Below are positions 8,556-17,803 of a stretch of DNA of 64,000 nucleotides, piece by piece (the stretch's first letter is position 1; every line of letters starts with the position of its first letter). Location: positions 604,001 through 668,000 of the forward strand of contig NZ_CP118224.1 of NCBI RefSeq assembly GCF_030849025.1. Reading direction: 5' to 3'. The notes under the pieces were generated by a model. It saw only the letters and a list, made by a program, of their open reading frames with translations, searched no databases and was not told where the DNA came from. The position numbers and the translations under genes were made by a program. Origin of the DNA: Oceanimonas pelagia. GTDB lineage: Bacteria; Pseudomonadota; Gammaproteobacteria; Enterobacterales; Aeromonadaceae.

Positions 8556-8609
8556 ATTCAGGTAAAGGACAGGGCCACGCAAACGGCCCGGCAACTAAAG
8601 GTCTAACGG

Positions 8610-9377
8610 ATGAGCAAACCCGCCCTCGAAGTCACGGGCCTGCACAAGCACTATGGCTCGCTGGAAGTACTGAAAGGCATCGATCTCACCGCCGACAAGG
8701 GAGACGTTATCTCCATTATCGGCTCTTCCGGCTCGGGAAAGTCCACCTTTCTGCGCTGCATCAACCTGCTGGAAATGCCTTCCGCCGGTGAAGTGCGGTT
8801 GCACGGCGAACTGATTGAAATGCGCACCAACCGCGCCGGTGAACGCGAGCCGGCCAGCATGCGTCAGGTGGAGCGGATTCGCTCCCGCCTGGCCATGGTG
8901 TTTCAGAGTTTCAACCTCTGGTCGCACATGACCATTCTGCAGAACATCATTGAAGTGCCGGTGCATGTGTTGGGCGTACCCAAAAAAGAAGCCATTGAGA
9001 AGGGGGAAGCGCTGCTCAAACGGGTAGGACTCTACGAGCGCCGGGATTATTACCCCGGTCATTTGTCCGGCGGTCAGCAGCAGCGCGCCGCCATTGCCCG
9101 GGCGCTGGCGGTGGAGCCGGAAGTCATGCTGTTTGACGAGCCCACCTCGGCGCTGGATCCGGAGCTGGTGGGCGAGGTGCTCGGGGTCATGCGCAGCCTG
9201 GCGGAAGAAGGCCGTACCATGCTGGTGGTGACCCACGAAATGAGTTTTGCCCGGGATGTGTCGAACAAGCTGATGTTTCTGCACCAGGGCGTGGTGGAAG
9301 AGCAGGGCGATCCGAAACAGGTGTTTGCCCACCCTTCCTCCGAGCGGTTCCGGCAATTTATTTCTTCGGTTTACTGA
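8610..9377 (+). CDS. Basic amino-acid ABC transporter ATP-binding protein (HisP/AotP-like)
   Basis: Cytosolic ATPase of a polar amino-acid ABC importer, 255 residues like HisP (257). It carries Walker A GSSGSGKST, the family block NLWSHMT, signature LSGGQQQR, Walker B VMLFDEPTSALD and the H-loop VTHEMSF. Overall it is closer to HisP than to ArtP of E. coli, although the gene order ATPase - binding protein - permease - permease matches artPIQM. Paired ARG-box-like sites upstream point to arginine or ornithine as substrate; this is an inference. It is the first gene of the operon. Confidence 0.93.
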   Translation: MSKPALEVTGLHKHYGSLEVLKGIDLTADKGDVISIIGSSGSGKSTFLRCINLLEMPSAGEVRLHGELIEMRTNRAGEREPASMRQVERIRSRLAMVFQSFNLWSHMTILQNIIEVPVHVLGVPKKEAIEKGEALLKRVGLYERRDYYPGHLSGGQQQRAAIARALAVEPEVMLFDEPTSALDPELVGEVLGVMRSLAEEGRTMLVVTHEMSFARDVSNKLMFLHQGVVEEQGDPKQVFAHPSSERFRQFISSVY

Positions 9378-9407
9378 ATCAAGGTGAATAACACAAGGAG
9401 CAAGTCC

Positions 9408-10184
9408 ATGAAAAAAGTGTGGGTTGCGGGCGCCATTATGGCGGCCCTGGCGGCAGGCGCCGTGCAGGCAAAGGAATGGAAAACCGTGCGGTTCGGCATT
9501 GAAGGCGCCTATCCGCCGTTTTCCTGGACCGATGAAAACGGCGAGCTGCAGGGCTTTGACGTGGACATGGCCAATGCCCTGTGTGAGCAGATGCAGGTGA
9601 AATGCCAGCTGGTGGCGCAGGACTGGGACGGCATTATTCCCGCCCTGCTGGCGCGCAAGTATGACGCCATTATTGCCGCCATGTCGATTACCGAAGAGCG
9701 CAAGCGCACCGTGGACTTTACCGGCAAGTATGCCCTGGTGCCCAACAAGTTTGTGGCGCCGAAAGGCGCCGAGTTTGAGCTGAGCAAGGAAGGCCTGGCC
9801 GGCAAGAAGGTGGGGGTGCAGATCGCCACCACCCACGACAAGTACCTGACCGACAACTTTGGTGATGATGTTACCCTGGTGCGCTACGGCAACGCCGACG
9901 ATGCCTACCTGGATCTCAAGGCCGGCCGGGTGGATTATGTATTCCTCGACGCCACCGCCATTGAGGAAGGTCTGCTCAACAAGGAAGGCGGCGATGCCTT
10001 TGAGTTCGTCGGCCCTTCGGTGACCGATGAACGCTGGTTCGGTGAGGGTTTTGGCATTGCCGTGCGCAAGCAGGACAAGGAGCTGAAAGAGATGCTGAAC
10101 CAGGCCATTCTGGATCTGCGTGAAAACGGCAAATACCAGGAAGTGAACAGCAAGTACTTCGATTACGACGTATACGGCGAGTAA
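9408..10184 (+). CDS. Basic amino-acid ABC transporter substrate-binding protein
   Basis: Periplasmic binding protein (PBP type 2) of 258 residues. The start at 9408 follows AAGGAG and gives a signal peptide MKKVWVAGAIMAALAAGAVQA. The mature protein begins KEWKTVRFGIEGAYPPFSW and contains ELQGFDVDMANALCEQM and DGIIPALLARKYDAIIAAMS, typical of lysine/arginine/ornithine or histidine binding proteins. It lies 30 bases after the ATPase gene. An unusual 185-base spacer with a folded repeat separates it from the first permease gene, which may help hold its expression above that of the permeases. Confidence 0.93.
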   Translation: MKKVWVAGAIMAALAAGAVQAKEWKTVRFGIEGAYPPFSWTDENGELQGFDVDMANALCEQMQVKCQLVAQDWDGIIPALLARKYDAIIAAMSITEERKRTVDFTGKYALVPNKFVAPKGAEFELSKEGLAGKKVGVQIATTHDKYLTDNFGDDVTLVRYGNADDAYLDLKAGRVDYVFLDATAIEEGLLNKEGGDAFEFVGPSVTDERWFGEGFGIAVRKQDKELKEMLNQAILDLRENGKYQEVNSKYFDYDVYGE

Positions 10185-10219
10185 TCGGCGCTGGCCGGCA
10201 CCGGCTCTGGTATCGGCAA

Positions 10220-10325
10220 GGTGACAGTCAGGCTTCGACAAGCAGACCCTCTGCGCCAGGGACGGCGCGGCGGAGCCCCCATGGATGGGTTTACGGCGAG
10301 TCTGCGGTTGAAGCTGACTTTCACC
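10220..10325. repeat. Imperfect palindromic element, predicted three-way junction
   Basis: The outer arms (from GGTGACAGTCAGGCTTC to a closing GAAGCTGACTTTCACC) pair over more than 20 positions with a few mismatches or bulges. They enclose two small hairpins, GCGCC-agggac-GGCGC (10253-10268) and CCCAT-gg-ATGGG (10278-10289). The layout resembles dispersed ERIC/IRU-like intergenic elements, though the sequence is not ERIC. It sits inside an operon, between binding-protein and permease genes. Confidence 0.65.
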
Positions 10326-10369
10326 GATGGGCGGAGTGGAGCTACAGGCCGGCATAACAGGAAGTCGTG

Positions 10370-11110
10370 ATGTTCGATTTAAAAGGTTATGAAGGCGCCC
10401 TGCTGGACGGCGCCTGGGTCACCCTGCAGGTGGCCCTGTTGTCTCTGTTGCTGGCGGTGACCCTGGGGTTGCTGGGGGCGCTGGCCAAGCTGTCGTCGGT
10501 GCGCCCGGCCCGCTGGCTGGCGACGATTTACACCACCCTGATTCGGGGCATTCCCGATCTGGTGCTGATGATGCTGATCTTTTTTGGCGGCCAGGTACTG
10601 CTGAACAATTCCCTTTACGGTCTGAACGAAACCCTTAATGAGTGGATTGGCGGTGGCGACCCCGGCCATGAGTGGACCGGCTATGTGCCCGACTACATCG
10701 AGATCAGTCCCTTTATTGCCGGTATTGTCACCATTGGCTTTATCTTCGGCGCTTACATGGCGGAAACCTTTCGCGGTGCCATTCTGGCGGTGGACAAGGG
10801 CGAGCTGGAAGCGGCCCGGGCCTACGGCATGCGCCCCTGGCTGGTGTTTCGCCGGGTGCTGTTTCCGCAGATGATGCGCCACGCCCTGCCGGGCCTGGGC
10901 AACAACTGGCTGGTGCTGCTCAAGACCACGGCGCTGGTGTCGATCATTGGCCTCGACGACATGGTCCGCAAGGCGTCACTGGCGGCGGGGGCCACCCAGT
11001 TGCCCTTTACCTTTTATATGGCGGTGGCGCTGATCTTTTTGCTGTTCACCAGCCTGTCTACCTCCATGCTGCGCTGGGCCGAACGCCACTACGCCATTCC
11101 GGGAAGGTAA
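10370..11110 (+). CDS. Basic amino-acid ABC transporter permease (HisQ-like)
   Basis: First inner-membrane permease of the importer, 246 residues with about five membrane segments. Conserved blocks shared with HisQ are YTTLIRGIPDLVLMMLIFFGG, GFIFGAYMAETFRGAI, the EAA loop (ELEAARAYGMRPWLVFRRVLFPQM) and LPGLGNNWLVLLKTTALVS. The ATG at 10370 follows AGGA with seven bases of spacing; a GTG one codon earlier is possible. The stop is 3 bases before the second permease start. Confidence 0.93.
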   Translation: MFDLKGYEGALLDGAWVTLQVALLSLLLAVTLGLLGALAKLSSVRPARWLATIYTTLIRGIPDLVLMMLIFFGGQVLLNNSLYGLNETLNEWIGGGDPGHEWTGYVPDYIEISPFIAGIVTIGFIFGAYMAETFRGAILAVDKGELEAARAYGMRPWLVFRRVLFPQMMRHALPGLGNNWLVLLKTTALVSIIGLDDMVRKASLAAGATQLPFTFYMAVALIFLLFTSLSTSMLRWAERHYAIPGR

Positions 11111-11113
11111 GCC

Positions 11114-11806
11114 ATGGACTTTTCAATCATTCTCAACGAGTGGCCGGTGTACTGGCAGGGACTGTACACCACCGTCTGGCTGGTGGCGCTGGCGCTGGTG
11201 CTGGGGTTGTTGATCGCGGTGCCCATGGGCATCATGCGCAACAGCGGCAACTGGCTGCTGAAGGGGCCGGCCTGGGCCTACATTTATTTCTTTCGCGGCA
11301 CGCCGCTGCTGGTGCAGCTGTTTCTGATCTATTACGGTGCCGGCCAGTGGCAGTGGCTGAAGGAGTCGGCGGCCTGGGAGTGGTTCAGTCAGGCCTGGTT
11401 CTGTGCCGTGCTGGCCTTTACCCTCAATACCGGCGCCTATACCGCCGAGATTATTCGCGGTGCCATCAATGCCATGCCCAGAGGGGAAATCGAAGCGGCC
11501 TATGCCTTTGGCATGAGCCGGCTGACCACCCTGCGGCGCGTTATTCTGCCCAATTCCTTTCGCCGGGCACTGCCCGCCTACAGCAACGAGGTGATCTTCA
11601 TGCTGCACGGCTCGGCGGTGGCGGGGGTGATTACCATAGTGGATCTCACCGGTGCGGCCCGTATCGTCAATTCCCGCTACTATTCGCCCTTTGAGGCGTT
11701 CCTGGCGGCGGGACTGCTGTATATGTGCCTGACTTTTCTGCTGGTCTGGGGCTTTCGCCGGCTGGAACACCGCTGGTTCCGGCACCTGCGGCCGCGCAAG
11801 GCCTGA
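11114..11806 (+). CDS. Basic amino-acid ABC transporter permease (HisM-like)
   Basis: Second permease of the importer, 230 residues. Motifs shared with HisM include YIYFFRGTPLLVQLFLIYYG, LNTGAYTAEIIRGAI, the EAA loop (EIEAAYAFGMSRLTTLRRVILP) and LPAYSNEVIFMLHGSA. The C-terminus RRLEHRWFRHLRP is typical. It starts three bases after the first permease stop, so translation is probably coupled and the two form a heterodimeric channel. It is the last gene of the operon; a REP-like double palindrome follows. Confidence 0.93.
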   Translation: MDFSIILNEWPVYWQGLYTTVWLVALALVLGLLIAVPMGIMRNSGNWLLKGPAWAYIYFFRGTPLLVQLFLIYYGAGQWQWLKESAAWEWFSQAWFCAVLAFTLNTGAYTAEIIRGAINAMPRGEIEAAYAFGMSRLTTLRRVILPNSFRRALPAYSNEVIFMLHGSAVAGVITIVDLTGAARIVNSRYYSPFEAFLAAGLLYMCLTFLLVWGFRRLEHRWFRHLRPRKA

Positions 11807-11824
11807 CCCGGGGAATAGGGACTG

Positions 11825-11893
11825 GTAGGCCCGAATTTATTCGGGCAAGCCATACATACCGTAACGCTATTGCCCCAATAAATTGGGGCCTAC
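11825..11893. repeat. REP-like pair of nested palindromes
   Basis: Two 22-base palindromes (11825-11846 and 11872-11893) are inverted copies of each other: GTAGGCCCGAATTTATTCGGGC and the complement of GTAGGCCCCAATTTATTGGGGC. They differ at only two positions, and those two changes are compensatory within each hairpin. A 25-base spacer separates them. This is BIME/REP-like architecture at the convergent end of the transporter operon and xthA, and may also act as a bidirectional terminator. Confidence 0.8.
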
Positions 11894-11915
11894 AGCCCCG
11901 GGCTTAAAGACGCTC

Positions 11916-12725
11916 TTAATCCCTGAAGCTGGCCCAGATGGGAGCGTGATCCGAGGGTTTGTCGATGCCGCGCAGTTCATAGTCGATTCCGGTGTCGGCC
12001 AGCTGCGCCAGCAGCGGCTGGGTGGCCAGGATAAGATCGATGCGCAGGCCCCGGTTGTCGTCAAAGCCCCTGCTGCGGTAGTCGAACCAGGAATAGGTCT
12101 CGGCGTTGTCCGGGTTCTGCTTGCGCCAGGTGTCGTACAGGCCCCAGCCCAGCAGGCGCTCCATCCACTCCCGCTCTTCCGGCAGAAACGAGCATTTGCC
12201 GTCCCGCAGCCAGCGCTTGCGATTGGGCTCGCCGATGCCGATGTCCGCATCGGTGTGGGAGATGTTCATGTCGCCGATCACCACCAGCGCCTCGTCGGGC
12301 TGGTGATGTTCATTCAGGTACTGCTGCAAATCCCGGTAGAAACGCTCCTTGGCCGGAAACTTGGTTTCATGCTTGCGGTTTTCCCCCTGGGGAAAATAGC
12401 CGTTGAGCACGGTCATGGCGCTGCCGTCGGGGCGGGCAAAGCGGCCGATGATCATGCGTCGCTGGGCGTCTTCGTCGTCGGTGGGAAAGCCCTTCACAAT
12501 GGCCTGGGCCGGCTCCTTGCTCAGCAGGGCCACGCCGTAATGGGCCTTCTGGCCGTGAAAATAGACGTGGTAGCCCATGGCCTGCACCGCTTCGAGGGGA
12601 AAGGCCTCGTCGTGCACCTTGGTTTCCTGCAGGCCGATAATGTCGGGAGCGTGCTTGTCGATAAGCGCCTGCAACTGGTGCAGGCGGGCGCGCAGGCCGT
12701 TGATATTGAAGGAAATGATTTTCAT
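11916..12725 (-). CDS. xthA: Exodeoxyribonuclease III
   Basis: DNA repair AP endonuclease and 3'-5' exonuclease of 269 residues (E. coli 268). The start at 12725 ([14 protein letters not shown]) matches E. coli XthA. Motifs of the exonuclease-endonuclease-phosphatase fold are visible: [42 protein letters not shown] and the C-terminal [10 protein letters not shown]. The gene is followed by the REP-like pair and preceded by an SDR gene on the same strand with a 47-base gap. Confidence 0.96.
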   Translation of the reverse strand: MKIISFNINGLRARLHQLQALIDKHAPDIIGLQETKVHDEAFPLEAVQAMGYHVYFHGQKAHYGVALLSKEPAQAIVKGFPTDDEDAQRRMIIGRFARPDGSAMTVLNGYFPQGENRKHETKFPAKERFYRDLQQYLNEHHQPDEALVVIGDMNISHTDADIGIGEPNRKRWLRDGKCSFLPEEREWMERLLGWGLYDTWRKQNPDNAETYSWFDYRSRGFDDNRGLRIDLILATQPLLAQLADTGIDYELRGIDKPSDHAPIWASFRD

Positions 12726-12772
12726 GATGCAATGGGGTTGAAAAATTTGGCCCCATGCTAGCAGAAAGCGGC

Positions 12773-13543
12773 CTACTCGGCAGCCGGTGTGTCGGTGGCA
12801 CAATCCCGGTAGATCATGCGCCGGCTCATGCCGCCGTCCACAATAAATTCCTGGCCGGTGACAAAGCCGCTTTCATTTGAGAGCAGAAAGCGTGCCATGG
12901 CGGCGACATCGTTGACCAGTCCCACGCGGCCGGCCGGGTGTTGGGCGTGATCCTCCGGTCCCGGGGCCGGGGTGTCACCGGGCTGCAGCGCCGACACGTC
13001 AATCCAGCCCGGGCTGATGGCATTCACCCGCACCCGTGGCCCCAGGCTGATGGCCAGGGCGTGGGTCAGCGCCACCAGCCCGCCTTTGGACGCGGCATAG
13101 GCCTCGCTGTTGGGCTCTGACTGATGTGCCCGGGTGGAGCCGATATTGACGATGGCGCCTCCCTGCTCCAGCAGCGGTGACAAGTGCTTGCAGATCAGCA
13201 TGGGGCCGGTGAGATTGACCGCCAGCACCCGCTGCCAGTGGCTGAGTGAAAGCTTGTCGATGGGTTCATGGTAAGGCTGACTGATGGCGGCGTTGTTGAT
13301 AATGCCGCCCAGGCGGCCAAAGCGGCTTTCCACCAGCCGTGCCAGGCTCTGTACCGAAGACTCTTCGGTCACGTCCAGGTGCACCAGCTGCAGCCCCGGC
13401 ACCTGTGCCTGATCCAGCCGGGCAAGGGCTTCCTTGTCGAGATCCACGCCCAGCACCTGATAATCGTGCCCCAGAAAATAACGGGTCATGCCCAGTCCCA
13501 GCCCGCGGGCCGCCCCGGTGATCACGATATTGCCGCTGTTCAT
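12773..13543 (-). CDS. SDR family NAD(P)-dependent oxidoreductase
   Basis: Classical short-chain dehydrogenase of 256 residues. It has the N-terminal cofactor loop [12 protein letters not shown], the NNAAIS motif, a catalytic serine in NIGSTRAH, the YAASKGG catalytic tetrad segment, and [17 protein letters not shown] near the end, a sequence typical of sugar-alcohol or 3-oxoacyl reductase-like SDRs. The start at 13543 follows GGAGGCGGC. The substrate is unknown. It precedes xthA on the same strand and is divergent from the RND efflux pair. Confidence 0.9.
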   Translation of the reverse strand: MNSGNIVITGAARGLGLGMTRYFLGHDYQVLGVDLDKEALARLDQAQVPGLQLVHLDVTEESSVQSLARLVESRFGRLGGIINNAAISQPYHEPIDKLSLSHWQRVLAVNLTGPMLICKHLSPLLEQGGAIVNIGSTRAHQSEPNSEAYAASKGGLVALTHALAISLGPRVRVNAISPGWIDVSALQPGDTPAPGPEDHAQHPAGRVGLVNDVAAMARFLLSNESGFVTGQEFIVDGGMSRRMIYRDCATDTPAAE

Positions 13544-13710
13544 GCCGCCTCCCTGCGTGCCGCCTTGTCACAATAAGCGTAGCGGGATTTTTGCCCGCTG
13601 CCGCCGGTCTGATGCCCCTGCCACATTTTGTGACAACTTTGCCGGACATTGACATAGTCTGTGCATGCCAAACAGGTACACTGGGAGTAGTCTGTATTGG
13701 AAGCAAGTGC

Positions 13711-14727
13711 ATGAAAAAACATCATTATTCCCTGGCGGCGCTCGGCTTGCTGCTGTTTTCCGCCGTTGCCGCCGGCCGGGGCGGCCCCGTGGTCAGCACC
13801 ATTACGGTCACCGAGCAGCAGCTGCCGGCCCGGCTGCAGCTGGTGGGCACCCTCAAGGCCAACCGGCGGGTGGCCATTGCCCCTCAGGTGGGCGCCCGGG
13901 TTACCGGGGTGCACTTTGTGCCGGGCCAGCGGGTGGAACAAGGGCTGTTGCTGCTGAGCCTGGATGATCGGGCGGCGAAGGCTGACATCAGCGAGGCCCG
14001 GGCCGCGCTGCAGGATGCCCGGCGCATTCTGGTCAACTACCAGGCGCTGTTCAAACGCAAGGCGGTCACCCAGACCGAGCTGGAAGGCCAGCAGGCGGCG
14101 GTGGCGATGGCCGAGGCCCGCTTGCAGGCGGCCCGGGTACAGGCGGATTACCTCCGCCTGAAGGCGCCCTTTGCCGGCGTGATGGGGCTCACCGATGTGG
14201 CCCCGGGCAGCCTGCTCGGCGCCAATGAGCAGGTGGCCGAACTGTTTGACGCCAGCCGGCTCAAGCTGGATCTGGCGGTGCCGGAAAAGCATTTTCTTAA
14301 ATTAAAGGTGGGGGACACCCTGCAGGCCACCACCGAGGCGCACGGTGATCGCCGGTTTAGCGGCCGGCTGGCGGTGGTGGCACCGGCGGTGGATGCCGAC
14401 ACCCTCAATGCGCGGGTGCGGCTGGAATTCGACAACAGCGACGGCGCCCTGGTGCCGGGCATGCTGATGCGGGTGCAGCTGACCCTGGACGACGGCGCCA
14501 GCCTGGCGGTGCCGGCCAGCAGCCTGCTCTATGCCGGCAACCAGCGCTATGTGTTTGTGGTGGACGAGGCCGGCACGGTCAGCCGGCGCAGCATCACAGT
14601 GGGGCGCAACCTGGGGGACTGGGTCCAGGTCAGCGCCGGCCTGAGCGCCGGTGAGCGGGTGGTGAGCGAAGGTGTGGTCAAGCTGCGCGACGGCGTGCAG
14701 GTGGAGGTGGCCGGTGAAGCTCTCTGA
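13711..14727 (+). CDS. Efflux RND transporter periplasmic adaptor subunit
   Basis: Membrane fusion protein linking an RND pump to an outer-membrane channel, 338 residues. The start at 13711 gives a signal peptide MKKHHYSLAALGLLLFSAVAAG without an obvious lipobox. Lipoyl-like halves are seen at RRVAIAPQVGARVTGVHFVPGQRVEQGLLL and the segment ADYLRLKAPFAGVMG; the coiled-coil hairpin between them is short. The last 14 bases overlap the pump gene. No TetR-type regulator or outer-membrane factor gene is adjacent. Confidence 0.93.
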   Translation: MKKHHYSLAALGLLLFSAVAAGRGGPVVSTITVTEQQLPARLQLVGTLKANRRVAIAPQVGARVTGVHFVPGQRVEQGLLLLSLDDRAAKADISEARAALQDARRILVNYQALFKRKAVTQTELEGQQAAVAMAEARLQAARVQADYLRLKAPFAGVMGLTDVAPGSLLGANEQVAELFDASRLKLDLAVPEKHFLKLKVGDTLQATTEAHGDRRFSGRLAVVAPAVDADTLNARVRLEFDNSDGALVPGMLMRVQLTLDDGASLAVPASSLLYAGNQRYVFVVDEAGTVSRRSITVGRNLGDWVQVSAGLSAGERVVSEGVVKLRDGVQVEVAGEAL

Positions 14728-17700
14728 CATCGCCATTGCCCGGCCGGTGCTGGCCACGGTGATCAGCCTGATGCTGTGTGTATTTGGCCTGATCGCTTTT
14801 TTTGAGCTGCCGCTCAGGGAAATGCCCGACACCACTTCGCCTATTGTCACCGTGCGCACCGACTACACCGGCGCCAGCGCCAGCGTGATGGAAAGCCAGG
14901 TCACCAAACGGCTGGAAGACGAGCTGTCGGGGATCAGCGGTGTCAAGTTTATCAGCTCCAGCACCAGTGATGGCAGCTCCCGCATTACCGTGGAATTCAA
15001 CCCCGAGCGGGATCTGGACAACGCCGCCAGTGATGTGCGCGAGGCGGTGTCGCGGGCCTCGCGTCAGTTGCCCGGCGACGCCGATGCCCCCGTGGTCACC
15101 AAGGACACCGGCCGCAACGACGTGATCCTGTGGGTGACCCTGAGATCCACCGGGCTGTCGGCGCTGGAGCTGGGAGACTACGCCGAAAATGTGCTGGCGG
15201 ATCGCTTCAGCCTGCTCGACGGGGTCAGCTCGGTGTGGGTGGGCGGACGCAAGGAGCGGGTGATGAACGTGCGCCTCAATACCGCCGCCATGGCGGTGCG
15301 GGGGGTGACCGTGGCCGACATTGCCGCCGCCCTGCGCAGCCAGAACGTGGAGCTGCCGGCGGGGACTCTGGAAAACGAGCAGCAGAATTTCGCCGCCCGC
15401 ATTGCCCGGGGTTACAAGAGCGCCGAGGATTTCAGCAATCTGGTGATCCGCCGCCTTGGCAGCGAGCGGGTGTATTTGCGGGACGTGGCCGAGATTCGGG
15501 AAGGAGAAAAACCGGAAGATACCCTGTTTCGTTCCAACGGCCAGAACGTGGTGGGCCTTGGCATCGTCAAGCAGACCCAGGCCAATACCCTGGACGTGAT
15601 CGCCGGGGTCAAGCGCGCGGTGCTGGCCCAGCAGCCGTTTTTGCCCGACAACACCGAGCTCACCTGGACCTACGACAGCTCGGTGTTTATTGAAAGCGCT
15701 ATCAACGAGGTGTATCAGACCCTGCTGATCACCATGTCCCTGGTGGTGCTGGTGATCTACATTTTTCTCGGCCAGGTGCGCGCCACCCTGATCCCGGCGG
15801 TGACGGTGCCGGTGTCGCTGGTGAGCGCCTTTATCGTGGCGCTGGTCATGGGCTTTTCGGTCAACCTCATTACCCTGATGGCGCTGATCATGGCCATCGG
15901 CCTGGTGGTGGACGACGCCATCGTGGTGCTGGAAAACATCCATCATCATCTGGTGCGGGGGCGCTCGCCGCTGGCGGCGGCCTGGCACGGTACCCGGGAG
16001 GTGGGCTTTGCGGTGATCGCCACCACCCTGACGCTGATCTCGGTGTTTTTGCCCATCGTGTTCATGGGCGGAGTGATCGGCCGTATCTTTACCGAGTTTG
16101 CGGTGCTGCTGGCGGCGGCGGTGGGCTTTTCTTCATTGGTGGCGCTGACCCTGAGCCCGGTAATGGGCAGCAAGCTGTTGCGGGTGCAACCGTCCACGGG
16201 CTGGCTGGCGCGCCATTTCGATGCGCTGTTTGCCCGCCTTGAGGCGGGCTACCGCCGGTTGCTGGAGCAGGAGCTCAGCCACGGCTGGTGGGCGCCGGTG
16301 GTCATGGTGGCGGCGTTGGGAGTGATGGTGCTGCTGTTTCGGGAAATTCCCCAGAGCCTGACCCCCAAGGAAGACAGGGGCGTGGTGTTCGTGATGGTCA
16401 AGGGCGCCGAAGGCGCCAGCTTTGAGCGCATGAGCCGGGCCATGGGCGAGGTGGAAAGCCGGCTGATGCCGCTGCGTGAACAGGGCGTCATCAGCAGCCT
16501 GACGGTGCGCACGCCCGGCTTTGGCGGTGGCGTGAACAGCGGCATCATGTTTGCCAGCCTGTCCGGCTGGAATGAACGGGACATGCCGGCAGAAGCGGTG
16601 GCCGGGCGCATTCGTGCCTTGACCCGGGATGTGACCGACGTGCTGGTGATCCCCATTTTGCCGTCCTCCATTCGCGGCGGCTCCAGCACGCCGGTGGAAT
16701 TCGTGCTGGGCGGGGCCGATTACGATGAACTGCTGGGATGGGCCGAGCAGCTGAGGACCCTGGCCCGCAACAACCCGGGGCTCAGTGATCTGGAGCTCGA
16801 CTTTGACCGCACCAAACCCGAGTTGCTGGTACAGGTCGACAAACAGCGGGCCGCCAGCCTGGGCATTTCGGTGACCGAGGTGGCCGACAGCCTCAATGTG
16901 ATGCTGGGCGGTCAGGCCATTACCACCTATTCCCGCCAGGGCGAGGAGTATGACGTTTTCCTCAAGGGCCGCGAGGCCGACTTCAGCCGGCTGGATGATC
17001 TGGCCTCCATTTATCTGCGCACCGGTGGCGGTGAGCTGGTGTCCCTCGACAACCTGGTCGATCTGCGTGAGCAGGGCGCGCCGGGCTCGCTCAATCATTA
17101 CAACCGTAAAAAGGCCATCACCCTGAGCGCCAACCTTGAAGGCAGCTACAGCCTGGGCGAGGCGCTGGACTACCTCGACGGCCTGGTGCGGGACAACCTG
17201 CCCGATACCGCCACCGTCGATTACAAGGGCGAGTCGCTGGAATACCGCTCCAACCAGAGCGACGTGGCCTTTGTGTTCGGGCTGGCGCTGGTGGTGGTGT
17301 TTCTGATCCTGGCGGCCCAGTTCGAAAGCTTTGTACATCCCTTCATCGTGCTGCTGACGGTGCCGCTGGGGCTGGTGGGGGGCCTGCTGGGGCTGTATCT
17401 GTCGGGCATTACCCTCAATGCCTACAGCCAGATTGCCATGGTGATGCTGATCGGCCTGGTGACCAAAAACGGCATTTTGATTGTGGAGTTCGCCAACCAG
17501 TTGCGGGATCAGGGCCAGGACTTCGATCATGCCCTGACCGAGGCGGCGGTGCGCCGGCTCAGGCCCATTCTGATGACCGCCTTTACCACCGTGGCCGGCG
17601 CCGTGCCGCTGATCCTGGCCGGCGGAGCCGGGGCGGAAAGCCGTCAGGCGGTGGGCATGGTGGTGTTTGGCGGTGTGGCCCTGGCCACCCTGCTCACCCT

Positions 17701-17800
17701 GTTTATCGTGCCGGCCATGTACCGCATGCTGGCCCGGGGCACCCGCTCGCCACAGCATCAGCAGCGCCGGTTGACGGCCGAGCTGAGCGAGGCCGACTGA
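14714..17800 (+). CDS. Efflux RND transporter permease (HAE1/AcrB family)
   Basis: Inner-membrane proton-driven multidrug exporter of 1028 residues, a full-length RND pump. The GTG start at 14714 follows GGAGG inside the adaptor gene. The proton-relay aspartates lie in IGLVVDDAIVVLENIH (TM4), and the lysine of TM10 is in IGLVTKNGILIVEFANQ. Two large periplasmic loops follow TM1 and TM7. The sequence resembles the MexK/VexD-like branch rather than AcrB itself. Substrates cannot be predicted. It must recruit an outer-membrane channel from elsewhere in the genome. Confidence 0.95.
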   Translation: MKLSDIAIARPVLATVISLMLCVFGLIAFFELPLREMPDTTSPIVTVRTDYTGASASVMESQVTKRLEDELSGISGVKFISSSTSDGSSRITVEFNPERDLDNAASDVREAVSRASRQLPGDADAPVVTKDTGRNDVILWVTLRSTGLSALELGDYAENVLADRFSLLDGVSSVWVGGRKERVMNVRLNTAAMAVRGVTVADIAAALRSQNVELPAGTLENEQQNFAARIARGYKSAEDFSNLVIRRLGSERVYLRDVAEIREGEKPEDTLFRSNGQNVVGLGIVKQTQANTLDVIAGVKRAVLAQQPFLPDNTELTWTYDSSVFIESAINEVYQTLLITMSLVVLVIYIFLGQVRATLIPAVTVPVSLVSAFIVALVMGFSVNLITLMALIMAIGLVVDDAIVVLENIHHHLVRGRSPLAAAWHGTREVGFAVIATTLTLISVFLPIVFMGGVIGRIFTEFAVLLAAAVGFSSLVALTLSPVMGSKLLRVQPSTGWLARHFDALFARLEAGYRRLLEQELSHGWWAPVVMVAALGVMVLLFREIPQSLTPKEDRGVVFVMVKGAEGASFERMSRAMGEVESRLMPLREQGVISSLTVRTPGFGGGVNSGIMFASLSGWNERDMPAEAVAGRIRALTRDVTDVLVIPILPSSIRGGSSTPVEFVLGGADYDELLGWAEQLRTLARNNPGLSDLELDFDRTKPELLVQVDKQRAASLGISVTEVADSLNVMLGGQAITTYSRQGEEYDVFLKGREADFSRLDDLASIYLRTGGGELVSLDNLVDLREQGAPGSLNHYNRKKAITLSANLEGSYSLGEALDYLDGLVRDNLPDTATVDYKGESLEYRSNQSDVAFVFGLALVVVFLILAAQFESFVHPFIVLLTVPLGLVGGLLGLYLSGITLNAYSQIAMVMLIGLVTKNGILIVEFANQLRDQGQDFDHALTEAAVRRLRPILMTAFTTVAGAVPLILAGGAGAESRQAVGMVVFGGVALATLLTLFIVPAMYRMLARGTRSPQHQQRRLTAELSEAD

Positions 17801-17803
17801 TCC

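Noticed and set aside
8595-10355. Long minus-strand open frame opposite the ABC transporter genes
   Set aside because: Antisense shadow of the ATPase and binding-protein genes; no motif, no ribosome site.
16133-17758. 541-codon minus-strand frame opposite the RND pump
   Set aside because: His/Gln-rich shadow of a conserved RND permease in high-GC DNA.
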